Positions 36,593-48,889 of a stretch of 64,000 nucleotides of DNA are shown in pieces. Below the pieces are notes generated by a model. The model was not told where the DNA came from. It saw only the letters and a list, made by a program, of their open reading frames with translations, and did no database searches. Position 1 is the first letter of the stretch. Every line of letters starts with the position of its first letter. Source of the stretch: Delphinus delphis (lineage: Eukaryota; Chordata; Mammalia; Artiodactyla; Delphinidae). A program made the position numbers and the translations under genes. The stretch covers positions 46,404,006-46,468,005 of the forward strand of contig NC_082684.1 of NCBI RefSeq assembly GCF_949987515.2. Reading direction: 5' to 3'.

Positions 36593-36999
36593 TCCTTTCT
36601 CCAGGCCAGGTTCCCAGGCTCAGAGAATGGTTCAGCTTCATCATTTGGGAGTCAGCTGAAAAAAGACAGTAAATAAAAGCACATGGAAACATTTTCATTA
36701 TTAAAGATAAATGCTGGAAAATCTGCCCTAGTGACCATTCTAATCTTCCCTTTTCCTTTTCTACCAAATACCTTGAGAAGTCTACACTGCCTGACCCCAC
36801 AGCTTCGATATCCTTTCATGCTCGCCGGTTCTTGGGTTTCTGCTTCCCCTCCCATCTCTCTGAAACCCTACTCATCATGGCTACCAGTGAGCTGCTGGTG
36901 GCCACTTCCAGGGCGCAGTGACAGTCCTCATGGGATGTGACTCCTCCATGGTCCCTCCTTCGCTCTCTGACCCTCAGCGGTCTGTCGCTGTTTGGTCCC

Positions 37000-37660
37000 T
37001 CCATGTCCTCTGCTGCCCCCCACCCAGGGTCTCTTCTCGGCTCTCGTCACTCGCCACACACTTCTGGGGGTACCAACCACCACTCACACACAAACGACCC
37101 ACAGCTGAGCCTTTCAAAGCCTTGTGGACTCTAGACTTGTTCTCCTGGACACTGACTGGCTGTTTCTGCCTGGGTGTCCCACAGGCACCTCAGACTGCAT
37201 CCGCCAGACTCAACTCCATTTCTCCCACGCTATAGCTCCTCCTCTATTTTCAGTTCCCAAATCTCATGACACCCAAGCCCACACCTCCTGCCAATGCCCG
37301 GACTCCCGCTAACTGACTCTCTCATCCTTCTCCACCGTCACGGCCCCCGCTCTGGCTCAGGGGCCCACCACTGGCCACGGGCTCCCAGCGAGTCCTCCCG
37401 CCAGCACTGGCTCCCCTCTGCTTTCCATCCTCATCGCGGTGGAGTGGCCTGTTTCATCCCAGGAAGACGTCCCCACCAGCCTCAGCGATGACGCGGATCG
37501 CGCTGGATTCTGAGAGCACTACTACACATCTATCTGTGGTACCTCGTGTCCCGAGCTCCCCGAGGGTGGGACCCACCAGTTCCTCACGGTGAGCCTCCAG
37601 TGGACAGGGGAAATCTAGTCCAAGGCAGCTGCTTAGTAAGTGTTCAGTAACTGAGTGGAA
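37000..37660 (+). repeat. L2 LINE, long fragment with 3' end
   Basis: Sense L2: TGTCCCACAGGCACCTCAGA sits where the consensus has the same phrase. CTGCTTTCCATCCTCATCGC and the tail CTTAGTAAGTGTTCAGTAAC also fit. Internally diverged. Confidence 0.75.
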
Positions 37661-38178
37661 GCGCTCTGGACCTAGAGCTTATCTGCAGCGGCTGCTGGTT
37701 ATGAACTCAGCCACGGGCGGGGTCCCGGCCATCTCCTTAGAAATCTCTGGGTTCTGTGTGACGTAAGAATGCCATAGGAGGCAAGGGCATGATGACAGCG
37801 TTTCTAACGGCATAATCAGCTGAGGATGTCTGGGAATGTCAGAGAAATGGCTGATCGGAGCCTGTCGCTGGTGGCCCATGTGGGAACGGGTTACCGACAG
37901 CCCTCTCCCTGGCAGAGCGGGACAGGCGCGGCTCCCAGAGAAGAGGGAACAGAGCCAGGGGCTGAGTCCTCAGTGGACGCTGAGGAGAGCTGCACTCCCA
38001 CCCCCAGGCCATCAGCTCCCGAAGGGACAAGCTCGCAGGTGTCTGGACTCGGTGTTCTCAAGCAAGCCCAACGTGGTTGTCCACAGCTTCCCTCCTCAAA
38101 GAAGTCACACCGAGTAAACTCATCATGCTTTCTGCTTGGCCAGTAGCTGCTTTCAGACTCTGTATTACATCTGTCATC

Positions 38179-38382
38179 GTTTTTTTTTTTTGCGGTACGC
38201 GGGCCTCTCACTGTTGTGGCCTCTCTCACTGCGGAGCACAGGCTCCAGATGCGCAGTCTCAGCGGCCATGGCTCACGGGCCCAGCCGCTCCGCGGCGTGT
38301 GGGATCTTCCCGGACCGGGGCACGAACCCGTGTCCCCTGCATCGGCAGGCGGACTCTCAACCACTGTGCCACCAGGGAAGCC
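38179..38382 (-). repeat. CHR-2-type tRNA-derived SINE, full length
   Basis: Reverse-oriented copy with a T-run at the left end, a body nearly identical to 8019-8221, and the tRNA head at the right. An 8-base target-site duplication, CTGTCATC, flanks it (38171-38178 and 38383-38390). That supports a simple retroposition event. Confidence 0.93.
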
Positions 38383-40103
38383 CTGTCATCTTTTTAACAT
38401 TCCCAGTCCAGTGACCCAGGGAGAAGGTCTTTTTGTGGAGTCAACATTATTCTAGGTGTGAAATATAGGACACAGAAAGTGTCACCGACTTATGACAGGC
38501 TAGATAGAAAGTCAGTGGCACGTGAGGGCGGCCCAAGCCACCTTGCTGTTTCCACGTGCTGATTTGGTCCAACGTTGCATGGAGTGGAGCCAACAGCAAC
38601 TCCATCTCTCTGTCCCCCAGGTGGGTGCATATCCTCAGTGACAAGAGGATATGAATGAGCTCTTGAAGGATGCTCCAGAAATAGTGCGGAAAACATCGCT
38701 CTTTTACCATAATGCTTAGCAATCTAATCCTTATGTAAAATGTTTTCTGTGCTTTTTAACAGATAAGGAGAAAACTGGCCTGTTGAATGTTCCCCCAAAA
38801 GGAACAGTTATATAAAAACGGCAGTAATCACTCTGTTAGGCAAACTGCCTGGTAGAGGAGTTGATATAAAATTAAGAACAACAACAACAACTTCAAGTTC
38901 ACTTGGATAGGTTACTTGTCATTGGTGATTCACTTTAATTAAGAACAGGCCTTTCATCCAGGAGGTGCCTATGAGTAGCCTCTATCTATCCATCCAGAGG
39001 TTTAAAAACCCACCTTCCTTATAAAGATGTATATTCTGTAACTACATATTACTTTATATTTTATAAGATATGCATTAAGCATAATTTTATATGTTGTCAC
39101 ACATCTTTGTGAATAAGGTAAAAAAAAATTCCCATGACATTAAAATGCTTATGTGCTTACAAAACTTGCTTTCGCCTCACCTACCTCAATACTTTGCTCC
39201 CTTCCAAAGGCACCCTGGGATTACTGGAAGAGATTGCAACCCAAGCTCTGAAGGCAGCGAATATCAGTACCTTCCCACCCACCACTCCCAGCTGCCTCCC
39301 AGTTGCTGCCTCCCGACAGCAATATACAAGGATCTCCACACTGCGGCCTAGCAGCACTGACTCACAAGGCCTGCTCTCTTTTGGACCTTAGATGAACTCA
39401 TAAAGTCACCAAGCCCTAAAAATGACATCCTTACTGTGGCGACATCCAGATACAATGATAGGAAGAGAACATGCTTAGGCAGCACACAAAAAGGGATGGT
39501 AGCAGCGAACAAACTGCTTTTAACAATGGAATAAACTCTTTTTCAGCACCGTGCGCTTTTGAGATGGTTCCTCTCAGAGTCACAGGGACCCATTCTGGTA
39601 GGTTAATGTCTGAAATTTTTCTCTGGAGAGCCTACCATGCCTGCCTGTCAAATGATTTTGATCCTCTCTGTTGAAGCCTGGGGTTTACTTGGTGTTTGCC
39701 ACTCTGGGGGCAGCTTTTCTCAAAATAAGATCCTTCCCTGGGTGGACAGCAGGGATGAAGCACATCTGTATGTTCGCTACACTCATGTGTCAAGATTGCA
39801 GCCTCTGACTGTGGGCTGAACACTCCTTCATCTCTACAAATGTATAAAGGCAGAGCTCTGGGAGGGCCAGTGGTGGGATGCCTGGATGCAGGGAATAAGT
39901 CCATTTCAGCGGTTAAATTACATAGAAGCATGTATAACCAGGAAACTTCACTTCAAAATCATTTCATGTTTTTCTGACTTGGGTAAGGAAACAGCATGAT
40001 ACTCTCTACAAGCTCTGCCGATGACACTTTCAACTGAGAATCTCCCTTGGCCCATTTTCCCACGATGAAGGTGGAAGTGGCCCATCACCCGGTAGTAACT
40101 TAC

Positions 40104-40190
40104 CCTTTCCAAAGACTTCAGGAGGTTCTGTCTCTCTTTGAGCTTCTGAATACTGATGACAATTTTGTGTCTTGCACCTTTGGTAACATT
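40104..40190 (-). CDS. SAMD4A: SAMD4A coding exon (SAM domain, second half)
   Basis: This 87-base exon is exactly 29 codons, with whole codons at both ends. The acceptor is TTCATTACAG and the donor GTAAGT. It encodes [20 protein letters not shown] followed by QNLLKSLER, the loop and last helix of the SAM domain (about residues 364-392). The basic TKGARHK segment corresponds to the part of the Smaug SAM domain that helps bind the recognition hairpin. Because the phase is 0 at both ends, skipping would leave an in-frame protein with half a SAM domain, probably unable to bind RNA (inference). Confidence 0.96.
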
Positions 40191-40329
40191 CTGTAATGAA
40201 GTAAAAGTTATATTTAAAAACATATTTTTAAGCCTCAGCTTAGAGATTCTTGGAAGCTATTTAGTACTTTACTGTCTTCTTGGTTCCCACGTGTGTGCAG
40301 ACTAGTAAATACCCATTTGTCTCTCTCTT

Positions 40330-40423
40330 CAACATCTACTGTCATCAACCTCTTTTTACCAAATATTGTAACTCCTCAATATCCACTGTCATCGACCTCT
40401 TCTTACTAAATACTTTAACTCCA
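40330..40423. repeat. Imperfect tandem duplication, 47-base unit, two copies
   Basis: CAACATCTACTGTCATCAAC... at 40330-40376 is repeated as CAATATCCACTGTCATCGAC... at 40377-40423. By hand count 39 of 47 positions agree, and most differences are transitions. It is not a known interspersed repeat to me. Confidence 0.85.
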
Positions 40424-42124
40424 TCTGGCTACATATTTGCCTGTGTCTTTTGGCTGTGGCCTTTAGGAGAACGAGAAATAGCCAATTATCCCATCCAGCA
40501 TGAAATTTCTTCATAGTCTTAAAAGATGACTTTTAGGTCATACACTCACTCCTTGTGTCCAGGTTTTATCATTTCGGTCCCTTCCAGTTTTCCTGAAGGT
40601 TCCAACCCCATACAGAGATACGCAGTGCTTTCTCAAAGCTTTCCTATCTTTACCCATCTCGAGGAGACATGAAATCCAGTGCAGTTCTCACCTGCTGTCA
40701 GACAACACAGGCTGGTTTTTGTCAGTTTGCAGCCCCTCTTGGTTCTCCATAAGGAAAACGAGAATAGAGAACTTAAACCTATATTTCAGTCATCACTTCA
40801 GATAGAGGATTAGGATTCACAGTTAGGATTATGGATTTTATCTGCTTAACTGTGCATCAGTCGTGAGCCCAAGGATTCAGTTAAACATGTGTTGACTAGA
40901 GAGACTGCAAATTTCCAAATAGAAGGTTCTTTCTCAAATCAGGTCTCTAATATAAACTTCTGATGACTCTCGCAAATATTCATCAAATTTCTCTTAAAGA
41001 TGGGAACACCAGAGGTATTGCCTTTACTGAGGAAAATTAAGACTCAAATCATGTCTAAACCCACTCTTTAAGATAAAGCACTGGGGGCATATTTCTGTTT
41101 AGCCTTGACTTTGGGTTCAAGTGAATTTTTACTCTGAAAAGTCTGTGCTGGCCTCTGGCTTTGCCCTCTGTGTCAATTATTTCTTGTTTTTTCTCAAGTC
41201 GAACAACTGATGACTGAGATTTTTTTCTCAACTCTGACCCAAACACAAGAATGCTCTTAGAAGAAGTTCTCATCAGTCCTGGGGATCTCAAGGAGTGATC
41301 GAGATAAAAAAGCAGTGGGAGAAGTGTTAGGAAGTTGAAATTAGGGCCTTTCATTCTCTGAGAATGTGCAGTGACTCTGGGCTTTGTCTTACAACTCAAT
41401 ACTGGTATTCAGCCAGGCCTGCAGAGGTTAACTGTGGATACTGAATATGCAGTGGGAAACCAGGATCTGCTGGGAGGTCCGCGTCCAGACCAGCCATGCC
41501 CCAAATGGTATAATCTCCTCTTCCTGCAGGGGAAATACTATTAGCCCATTCAGACCATTAATTCTCTCAAATCACCACTCAAAGGAAACTGAGGTCAATT
41601 TGAAACATGCAAATAGCATTTTAAACAAGGGAAACAAAGACATTGGTCAGATCTATTTGCCCGAGCACAGCATGGTAGGAAACATGCTTAGTTTCAGGGG
41701 CTCTGCTGACTGGCCTGGGCTTCGGTACCCACAGAGGGAAGGAGGAACTTTGTCCTTTTATAGCACACAGAGGGAACTGACATCTGAGACCTGGGGTAAT
41801 CCCATGCTCGATGGCTGTCCTATGTTATTTAGGGTGCTTAGAAGAAAAGATTTTGTACAACTTTCTCCATTCCAACTAAGATCAGTCTGAATGTGCTTTT
41901 GGACAAGTGTTGGGGAAGGTCTGAGACAGGAGCTGATGCTTCTACTTCCTAACTACTAGAAGTCAGGTGATTTATAACTGGACTGGACAATACACAACCA
42001 ATCTGTCATCCTCCAAACCAGCCCTGGCTGGGCAGACAGAGGGAGGGGCCCAGGAAAACAAAAGCAGGGACACAGACTCTTTGAGGTCTTGGTCAATGTT
42101 ACTTCTTCTGTTTCCCCCCTAGCA

Positions 42125-42290
42125 GCCCAGAAGTGTGCACCCAGGTTATTTCTTTTTCATAACACTCCTTCTCACCCTCATTTACTCTGTGGTTACCTGT
42201 TCATCTTCCCATCTCTTAGTGGACCCTGAAGGCAAGAACCCAGCCCTACTCACCATGGCATGCTGGCCAGCACCTGGCAGTTCCTAGAAC
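42125..42290 (+). repeat. L2 LINE 3' end
   Basis: Sense L2 tail: ATTTACTCTGTGGTTACCTG, CTGAAGGCAAGAACCCAGCC, CCAGCACCTGGCAGTTCCTA. Confidence 0.6.
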
Positions 42291-42402
42291 AAGGCAAGCT
42301 ACCAGGTGGGTACAGGTACGGGTTCAAACAAGGTCTGCCTTGGACTTGAACGTCAGATTCCACCCGGGTTACCTTCTCGGGGATAGCCAGCCAAGCACAT
42401 AC

Positions 42403-42512
42403 CTGAGCCTCCAGCTGGCACTCAGTGAGGGCCATCATCTCCTCGTAGGTCATCTGGGAGAAGAGCGCGGCATACTTGTGCAGGCGGAGGCTTTTTAACC
42501 AGGCTGGAACAT
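42403..42512 (-). CDS. SAMD4A: SAMD4A coding exon (SAM domain, first half)
   Basis: This 110-base exon has a TCACACCACAG acceptor and a GTATGT donor. It begins in mid-codon (completing Asp) and ends on a whole Gln codon. It encodes [20 protein letters not shown] and then the helix [17 protein letters not shown], the first helices of the SAM domain (about residues 327-363). The [12 protein letters not shown] segment is a hallmark of Smaug/Vts1-type SAM domains; its Lys and Arg residues belong to the basic face that contacts the RNA hairpin loop in the known structures. The next exon completes the domain. Residues match the human protein as I remember it. Confidence 0.96.
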
Positions 42513-42744
42513 CTGTGGTGTGAGATGCACAGGAGATGGGGAGAGAAATTCAGAGGGAAAGAGAAGAGATGACGAGAGATGTGGGAAGAGAGAAAGGAAA
42601 AGAAGGTGGTGGTCAGAGGGAAAAAAATGAAAGAAAAAAAAAACCTTTATGTTACTACTTGTTTAATTTTGTCAGCAAATTACAGACTTAGAAGCCTTGA
42701 TCTAGTTCTGATATTCCCACTGTTGGGCTCCCTTACCCTTTACA

Positions 42745-42920
42745 CCAGGGGGTGGCTAACTTGGGGTCCGTGGGCTTCAGAGCATACAGCAATTCTCTAA
42801 AATTTCATCCCAATTTGTGAATATATGGGTGCTTTTCTGGGCAGAGGGTCATCCACAGCTTCTATAAGATTCTCAAAGGGATTCATGGCCCCCAAAATGT
42901 CAGGGATTCACTGCTTTAGC
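42745..42920. repeat. Small MER-type DNA transposon fragment
   Basis: The layout CTAACTTGGGGTCCGTGGGC, CTGGGCAGAGGGTCATCCAC, TAAGATTCTCAAAGGGATTC, ATGGCCCCCAAAATGTCAGG resembles short hAT-like MER elements. I cannot assign the exact family. Confidence 0.5.
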
Positions 42921-43182
42921 CAGACGACTTCATTTTTGATTTCGAAAGAAATGACTTAGAACGTCAACTACATATGATGAGTCTTCATCCTCAAGATAAT
43001 TTCTTTCTAGGTTTAGTGCAGATCCCCATATGCTGTTTCTGCCACTTCCACAGTGATAGGAAAAAATCCAGGCAGCAGCACTTTCCCCATGGGTGGAGCT
43101 GCTGTCATTCTTAGCCTGATTTTTCTTCTGACTTCCTATACCCCAGTGGGAATAAGGGCATCCTGCACTCTAAAACTACCAC

Positions 43183-43184
<2 letters not shown>

Positions 43185-43255
<71 letters not shown>
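43185..43255. repeat. (TG)n microsatellite, about 35 units
   Basis: Uninterrupted TG tract on the plus strand, ending before TCTGCTGACC. In the pre-mRNA it is (CA)n, about 0.7 kb upstream of the acceptor of the first SAM-domain exon. Confidence 0.97.
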
Positions 43256-43256
<1 letters not shown>

Positions 43257-43569
43257 TGCTGACCATTTCCCCTAGCTAAGTCATGTATCTGGATGTGTCT
43301 TTGACCTCCTCCTCAAATGTCAACCACAAATCAGGACTTGAAAGGTCCGAAGATTGCCCAGACTATGGGATAATGGGAATTCCAAAGCACATCTGAAATA
43401 ATTCCTACATTTGGGATTCTAGATTTAGGAAAATTAAACAGTAACTGTATTGAAAATCCACAGGAGAATTATTACCTTGCTAAGTACAACCAAAACAAAG
43501 CACTTGCCCATGCTCTAAAGTCAGGGTTTTTGAGCTGATAGGAACTTTGAGAAGCCTCTAGAATCATCT

Positions 43570-43680
43570 TCCCCCACCCCAGCTCATTCTACAGATGGTA
43601 AAATTAAGTCATTAGATCTAGATCACAGGGCAAGTATGTGGTGAAATAGGGACTAAAGACAGGTTGCCAGATTCCCAGAT
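43570..43680 (-). repeat. MIR SINE fragment
   Basis: Reversed MIR core: TCTACAGATGGTAAAATTAA, ATCACAGGGCAAGTATGTGG, AAATAGGGACTAAAGAC. Confidence 0.65.
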
Positions 43681-45719
43681 TTTTCCTACATTGTATCAAC
43701 TTTTTGTAGAATGAGGACCAAATAGCCCATCAGTGGGAAGGCTGAATAAACAGTGACTGTAAAGTCTTTGAAATGCTGAAGCACTGGATAAACGTTATTC
43801 ATGCTTTCTATGAACTATTATCCATTACTAACCATGTTGATTGCAAGATACTATCTACCGCTAAGTGCTTTATTCTGAGGTGCTGACAGAATCCACAAAC
43901 ACTACAAAATAAGTAGGAAACTTCTCATTTTTTAATGTTTAGAGTAGCTAACTGGGACTGATTAAAGAGGCCTGGCCTACTCTGATATCAGGCCCTGCCA
44001 CCTGGGTGAACCCAACCTAGTTTCAGGGAATGTGGGTATGGGATGATCACCTGAAACTCAAAGATATAGCAGGGGAGAGTGGGCCTGGTGAGGTTACTTC
44101 TTGATTTGCAGTAATGTGAAGACCGAAGAGGAGGAATTTCTGGAGAAACAGAATTGGATAGCCAATGGCATTTTAAGAACAGACTCAGTCATCTCAGGCG
44201 AGAAGTCACTTGACTCTGTGCTTGCAGGCCCTTCATTCTACTGCGACAAGTGGAGAGTTCTTCTGGGACCATTGTTAACCACAAGAGACAGGACTTCCCC
44301 AGCCACATAGTACCAATCCTCACATCCTCCCCAACTCAAGTTGTGGTTGGATCAAGAGTTCAGGACATCTGCTTCCCTCTGGTGACATCCTGGAACTATT
44401 CGACCAGACTTGATTCTCCGTCATGCTTTTGTTGCTGCTAAAACAATGCTAATACTTCCACAGAGCGAGCGGCAAATAGATATATCTCTGGCTTTTAGGC
44501 CACCGACATGTTACTGCTTTGTCACCAGGTTTCACGTTTGTTGTTTACATCTTTGAAAGGCCCCAAGTAGCTGCTCAGAAAACTCAGTGATAGTGATTCA
44601 GAGAAGTCTGGGTAACCCAATGCCATGCTTGGGTACAGTCTGTCATAAAAGAATATGCAGCAACTTCATGGGCTAAATTTTCACTGGGTGCCCTACAGCT
44701 TGATCATGCAAAATCCACTGATGATAAAACAAATAGAATCCCAAGCTCCTAAATCATGATGCAAACTGGGTGCTTTATAAGCCAAGGTGACAATACGGTG
44801 TTTTAAGGGTCGGGGAGAGTGGGGTGCAAATCTTGGCTTGGCAAGTCTCAGTCCAATCAGTACTCATTCCTTTCTATAAAAGTATTTTGACAACTAGAAT
44901 TTCCCTGGTTAGAGGGATGAAGAGCCTGCCTCACTCATTTAATCAAAATGTAGGTCACCGGGAGTCGTTTCCCCAGAAAAGGTTCCTACACAGCTTCAGA
45001 ACATGGTGAGTTAGGCCTTCCTGAAGAGTTATTTCTGGCTATGTTCTGGGGAAATGCAAGCTCTTCTTGGCCATATGTGCTTTGGGCAGGCAGGCTGAAC
45101 CTGCTCCTAGAGGGTCAGTTCCTAGCTCAGTGCCATGTGCCATCTCCTCCTGCAACGTGAACTGATGAACAGAGAAGAGGAAATCCCAGTTCTTAAGAAT
45201 GTAGTTTACTAACCTTTCAACCCCTGGTTGGCGATGAGGCACCTTCCTTTGCCAGGGATTAAAACAAAACTCCATTAAGAGGGAAACACACCAGAGAACT
45301 GAGTGCCTTGACCATTTCACTCCTCTGAAGCCAGGAACTCCAATGACTTGGAGGCTAGATTCTGTAAGATGTTGGCCAGGGACAAACTCTAACTGAAAGC
45401 TCAGTTCCTTTCCCATGGTCCAAATACTACATGGTTGGATGCAAAGCTGAGAACCAGCTAACATAACCTCAGGCCTATGGTTGGAAGACACAGACCAACA
45501 GGGGTGTTTCCTGGAGTGGCTGATACGTGATTGAAAGCATGCATGCCGCCTGGGCTCCTGCCTCTGGCTGGTACACAGCCATTTAACTTCATCTGGGTTG
45601 TTTCTGACGGATATGCCAATGGAGGTCTCAGACTAGAAAGTTATTCTCTTATGCAGTGTGAGAAAGATAAAGATGATTTTATTACATGCTGGGACTGACT
45701 TCCTTGCCAAGTGTGGGAA

Positions 45720-46720
45720 TCCTGGTATTTGCTGACTCAACATTTGTTGAATGCCTATTATGGGGGCTAGGCATGTCCCTACCATCAAGGAATTTTTAAT
45801 ACAAAAAAACAGGTAACTCACAAAAAAATGATAAAAGTTGCAGGACAAGTGCTAAGTCTACTCAAAGTTCTGCGGGGGGCGGGGGGGGGGGGATGGGCAC
45901 AGAACAATGGGCATTTGGGTTTGCCTTGGGAAGTGGGATAGCGTCACAGTAGCATTGGTCCTGGAGTCACTGGGCAGATCATAATGAGGAAGCCGTCTCA
46001 GGAAGCAGGAGCAGTGCATAAGCAAAGCAAAGATGCAAGAGAGCGTTCCAGGCCAAGCAAAGGCTTGGGTGAATTCTAGAGAAGAGCTTAGACATAAGAC
46101 GGGACAAATAGGCAAGGGTCAGATGATTGGGATTTCTAACGCCGAACCAAGGAGAGTCAACCTTGGCTTGGGTGATGAGAAACTGTTGAAATCTGAGCAG
46201 TAGAGGCACAATCAGATGAGTATGTAAGAATGATGATGGCTGTCGATGTAAAGGCTGGTCTGGATGAAGTGGGAGTGGAGGCCAGGAGATGAATCCAAGC
46301 TCAGGAGGGCAGTGGCAGAGGAGAAGGAAAGTATGTAAATCCACAGCACTTGAAGGTTAAGGAAGTACAGGGAATAAGGGAGAGAAAGGAGCCTAAAATG
46401 GTTCCTCTGAGTAGGTTTGGTAGGAAAGTACAGGGGAGCATCAGATTTGGGGTGAGAGGAGAGAGATGGTGAACTCCACTTTAGGTCAGCTGAGTGTCAT
46501 CACCTTTGAGCCATCCAGGTGGAGAAGTCAACTGGTCAAGACCTCTGAAGAGGGTGCTGAGCTGGAGAAACACTTTCCTTGTCAGTAGCACATGGTAGTT
46601 GTTTTAGCCATGGAAGTGGGTGAGATTACTCGGGGAAGAGGGGAGAGCCAAGGAGGAGCCCTGGGAGCACCAGGCTTTTAGGGGAAGGTGAGGGAAGAGA
46701 AGCCCATGAAGGAAACTGAC
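45720..46720 (-). repeat. L2 LINE, long diverged copy, reverse orientation
   Basis: Starts with the reversed tail (AACATTTGTTGAATGCCTAT, then GGGGGCTAGGCATG). Continues with reversed body phrases such as TTCCAGGCCAAGCAAAGGCT and GAGAAACTGTTGAAATCTGA. It contains a local G-run at 45872-45893. Boundaries are approximate. Confidence 0.7.
45872..45893 (+). repeat. Poly-G run with G-quadruplex potential
   Basis: GCGGGGGGC followed by twelve G, then ATGGG: four or more G-runs within about 25 bases on the plus strand, inside an L2 remnant. Confidence 0.85.
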
Positions 46721-48889
46721 AAGGGCAAAGGGTAGGACGTTTCTTGGGAGAAAGCAGCACCATCCCTGTGTGGACAGTGGGCTCCCATGCCACAGTGTCC
46801 ATCCTTATGGAGCTCCTCTACATCTTGCTGCAGTCCACGGTGGTTCATCTTCTCATGGGCGTTTTTGATAACAGTGCTTCACCCATGTTTTATATGCTGG
46901 TATGTCCACCCGTTGGTCTTTACCAGTGGGTCAAATTTCCAATTACGCTTTCTATTTACCTTTTAGAGCTCGGATAAATCAGCCACCGAGAGGTTTTGTG
47001 GTGCATATTACAGCTCATACAGAAGCTGGGCTCCAGTTAGAACCTGGGCTGCTTTGCTCAAATGCCTGCTGCTGGAACGGCTGCAAATATCATTCAGGTC
47101 AACAGGCCATGCAGCACCTGCCCCCCAAACAAGGAGGCCCCACACGAGAGAAAGATGGAACCAATACTGCAGAAGAGCTCAATATGGGGAACGATGTAAC
47201 GGGTAGGGAGTAAGGCATCCCTGGAAGACAGAACCACGAACAGCCGCCTTTTCCACAAGAGGCTTCACTGTGGTGGTCCTGGTACCTGCAAATGGAAGAG
47301 CAACTCCCATTCGCCATGGAGAGCCAGGCTAATCTCAAACAACTCCCTCTCTCTCTCCAAGACACGACTGCATCCTTGGTCTTGGAGGGAGAAGAGCCAA
47401 CGTAGGAGCAAGAAGGGACTAACTCTTCAGGGTTGAAGCAAAGAAGGAAAACATGTCTTTCGAAAATGAAGAAGTCTAGCAGCACCATTAAGATAACTGA
47501 AGTCTATTTTTGGCCAGAGCGGAATGAACAGCCCCATTCTGTACCAGCCTCTGAGCAAAAGAAAGAAGGTGCCTTGGTCTCGGGTCCCTGTGGGGCTGGA
47601 GCAGGCTCCGCCATCCTGGGACGTGTCCATGGTGGCCTCCGGCTTCCACGCTTGTGGGGAGCATGTGTGGGTCTTGGAAGGCACAGAGATGGTCGAGTTT
47701 GGGTAAAATACCCTCTGTGAAGTGTTTGATACAAACAGAAGGACTAAATTTCTCCCAGTTTCCATTGGCTATGACACCCGTTAAGTGCTGTTCTACTCTT
47801 AGCCTGCTTTGCGTCAACAGCAGCTGGGCTCCACATTGACAGCTGTCCTTAAAGCACTTTAGGTGAAGACACACACTTTGTAAGAAATAGCAGCTGTAAG
47901 TCTCACGACCTTTAGAATTTGGGGGAATCCTGGGGATTTACTTTTCAAAGATATCAGGGCCTCTCAGCCTATCTGAAAAGAGGGAGCACAGGTCTGAGCC
48001 CATTAGGACCTATCCACACAGGTCGTATGTTGGCATTTGGGAATAAAGAAAGTGAAGTACGTTTACTAAATCCTGGCCTTTAAGTTAGATGAATTCGAGA
48101 CAGCATCTAGAAAGTCAGCATTCAGAAAATAGGAACTTGTTCCCATGACAGCCATGCTGAAAAGTGTCCCAGCCACACAAGGGGCTGTGTCACTCCCTTT
48201 CCATCATTCACATCCTTACGACCCTCAGAAATGCTGTATTCACAACCTTTCTTACAAAGGTTTCTGATGGGTTCCTTTGTCTTACAAAAATAACACTTCT
48301 CAATATTTTTTTCCCCTCATCTCATTCTAAGACAGGCAGAAGTTCAAAGGTCTACAACTCAAAAGCCCAAACCAGCTAATTCAGAATAGGCAATATATTT
48401 CCTTTGCTATGGAGGAAAAAAGTTTACGTAAGTTTCACCTAAGAAAGATTCTTTAGAAAAGAATCTAAATCTGAGCCTATTTTCATGGTTCCCTCCGCTC
48501 TTAATCGCTATGTTTCTATCAAGGTTACTGGACCCAAAGGTTTCTTTTTTACCTTTATCATGTCTATATGCAAGCAACGTAAGTTTAAATTACCCCTATA
48601 TTTTTATACTAACATAGTTCCATACCTCATAAGTATACTATCCAATGTTAATTCATAATGGTGAGGATGAAACTCATCTCAAGAGAAACAGACCCCACGC
48701 CCCATCTCTACCCCTCTCACACCGACAACTGCAATGAGAAAATCATGGAGCTTCTCCGTCTTAGGAGACTAAATCTATGGGCCTTACTAGCCAGAAGTCT
48801 AGTGAATTCCCCACATGAACTTCACCACAGGGAGGCAGAATGCTAGGGAGGTTGAGCCAGGGGAGAGCATGGTGCACTGTGGGCCTGGC

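Larger units (their letters stand above)
32234..40103 (-). other. SAMD4A: SAMD4A intron (exon 40104 to exon 32233)
   Basis: 7.9-kb intron. It is the most repeat-dense: MIR (32695-32890), L2 (32915-33290), Tigger with nested SINE (33334-34141), L2 (36340-36480), TG-rich tract (36521-36592), long L2 (37000-37660) and CHR-2-type SINE (38179-38382). The stretches 34200-36300 and 38400-40100 show nothing recognisable. Confidence 0.85.
40191..42402 (-). other. SAMD4A: SAMD4A intron between the two SAM-domain exons
   Basis: 2.2-kb intron that splits the SAM domain after the Gln codon. It holds an imperfect tandem dimer (40330-40423) and an L2 tail (42125-42290). The remainder is AT-rich with nothing recognisable. 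Confidence 0.85.

Noticed and set aside
46744..46977. 77-codon ORF with hydrophobic stretches (could look like a membrane protein)
   Set aside because: Short, next to an old L2 copy, no family resemblance and no splice context.
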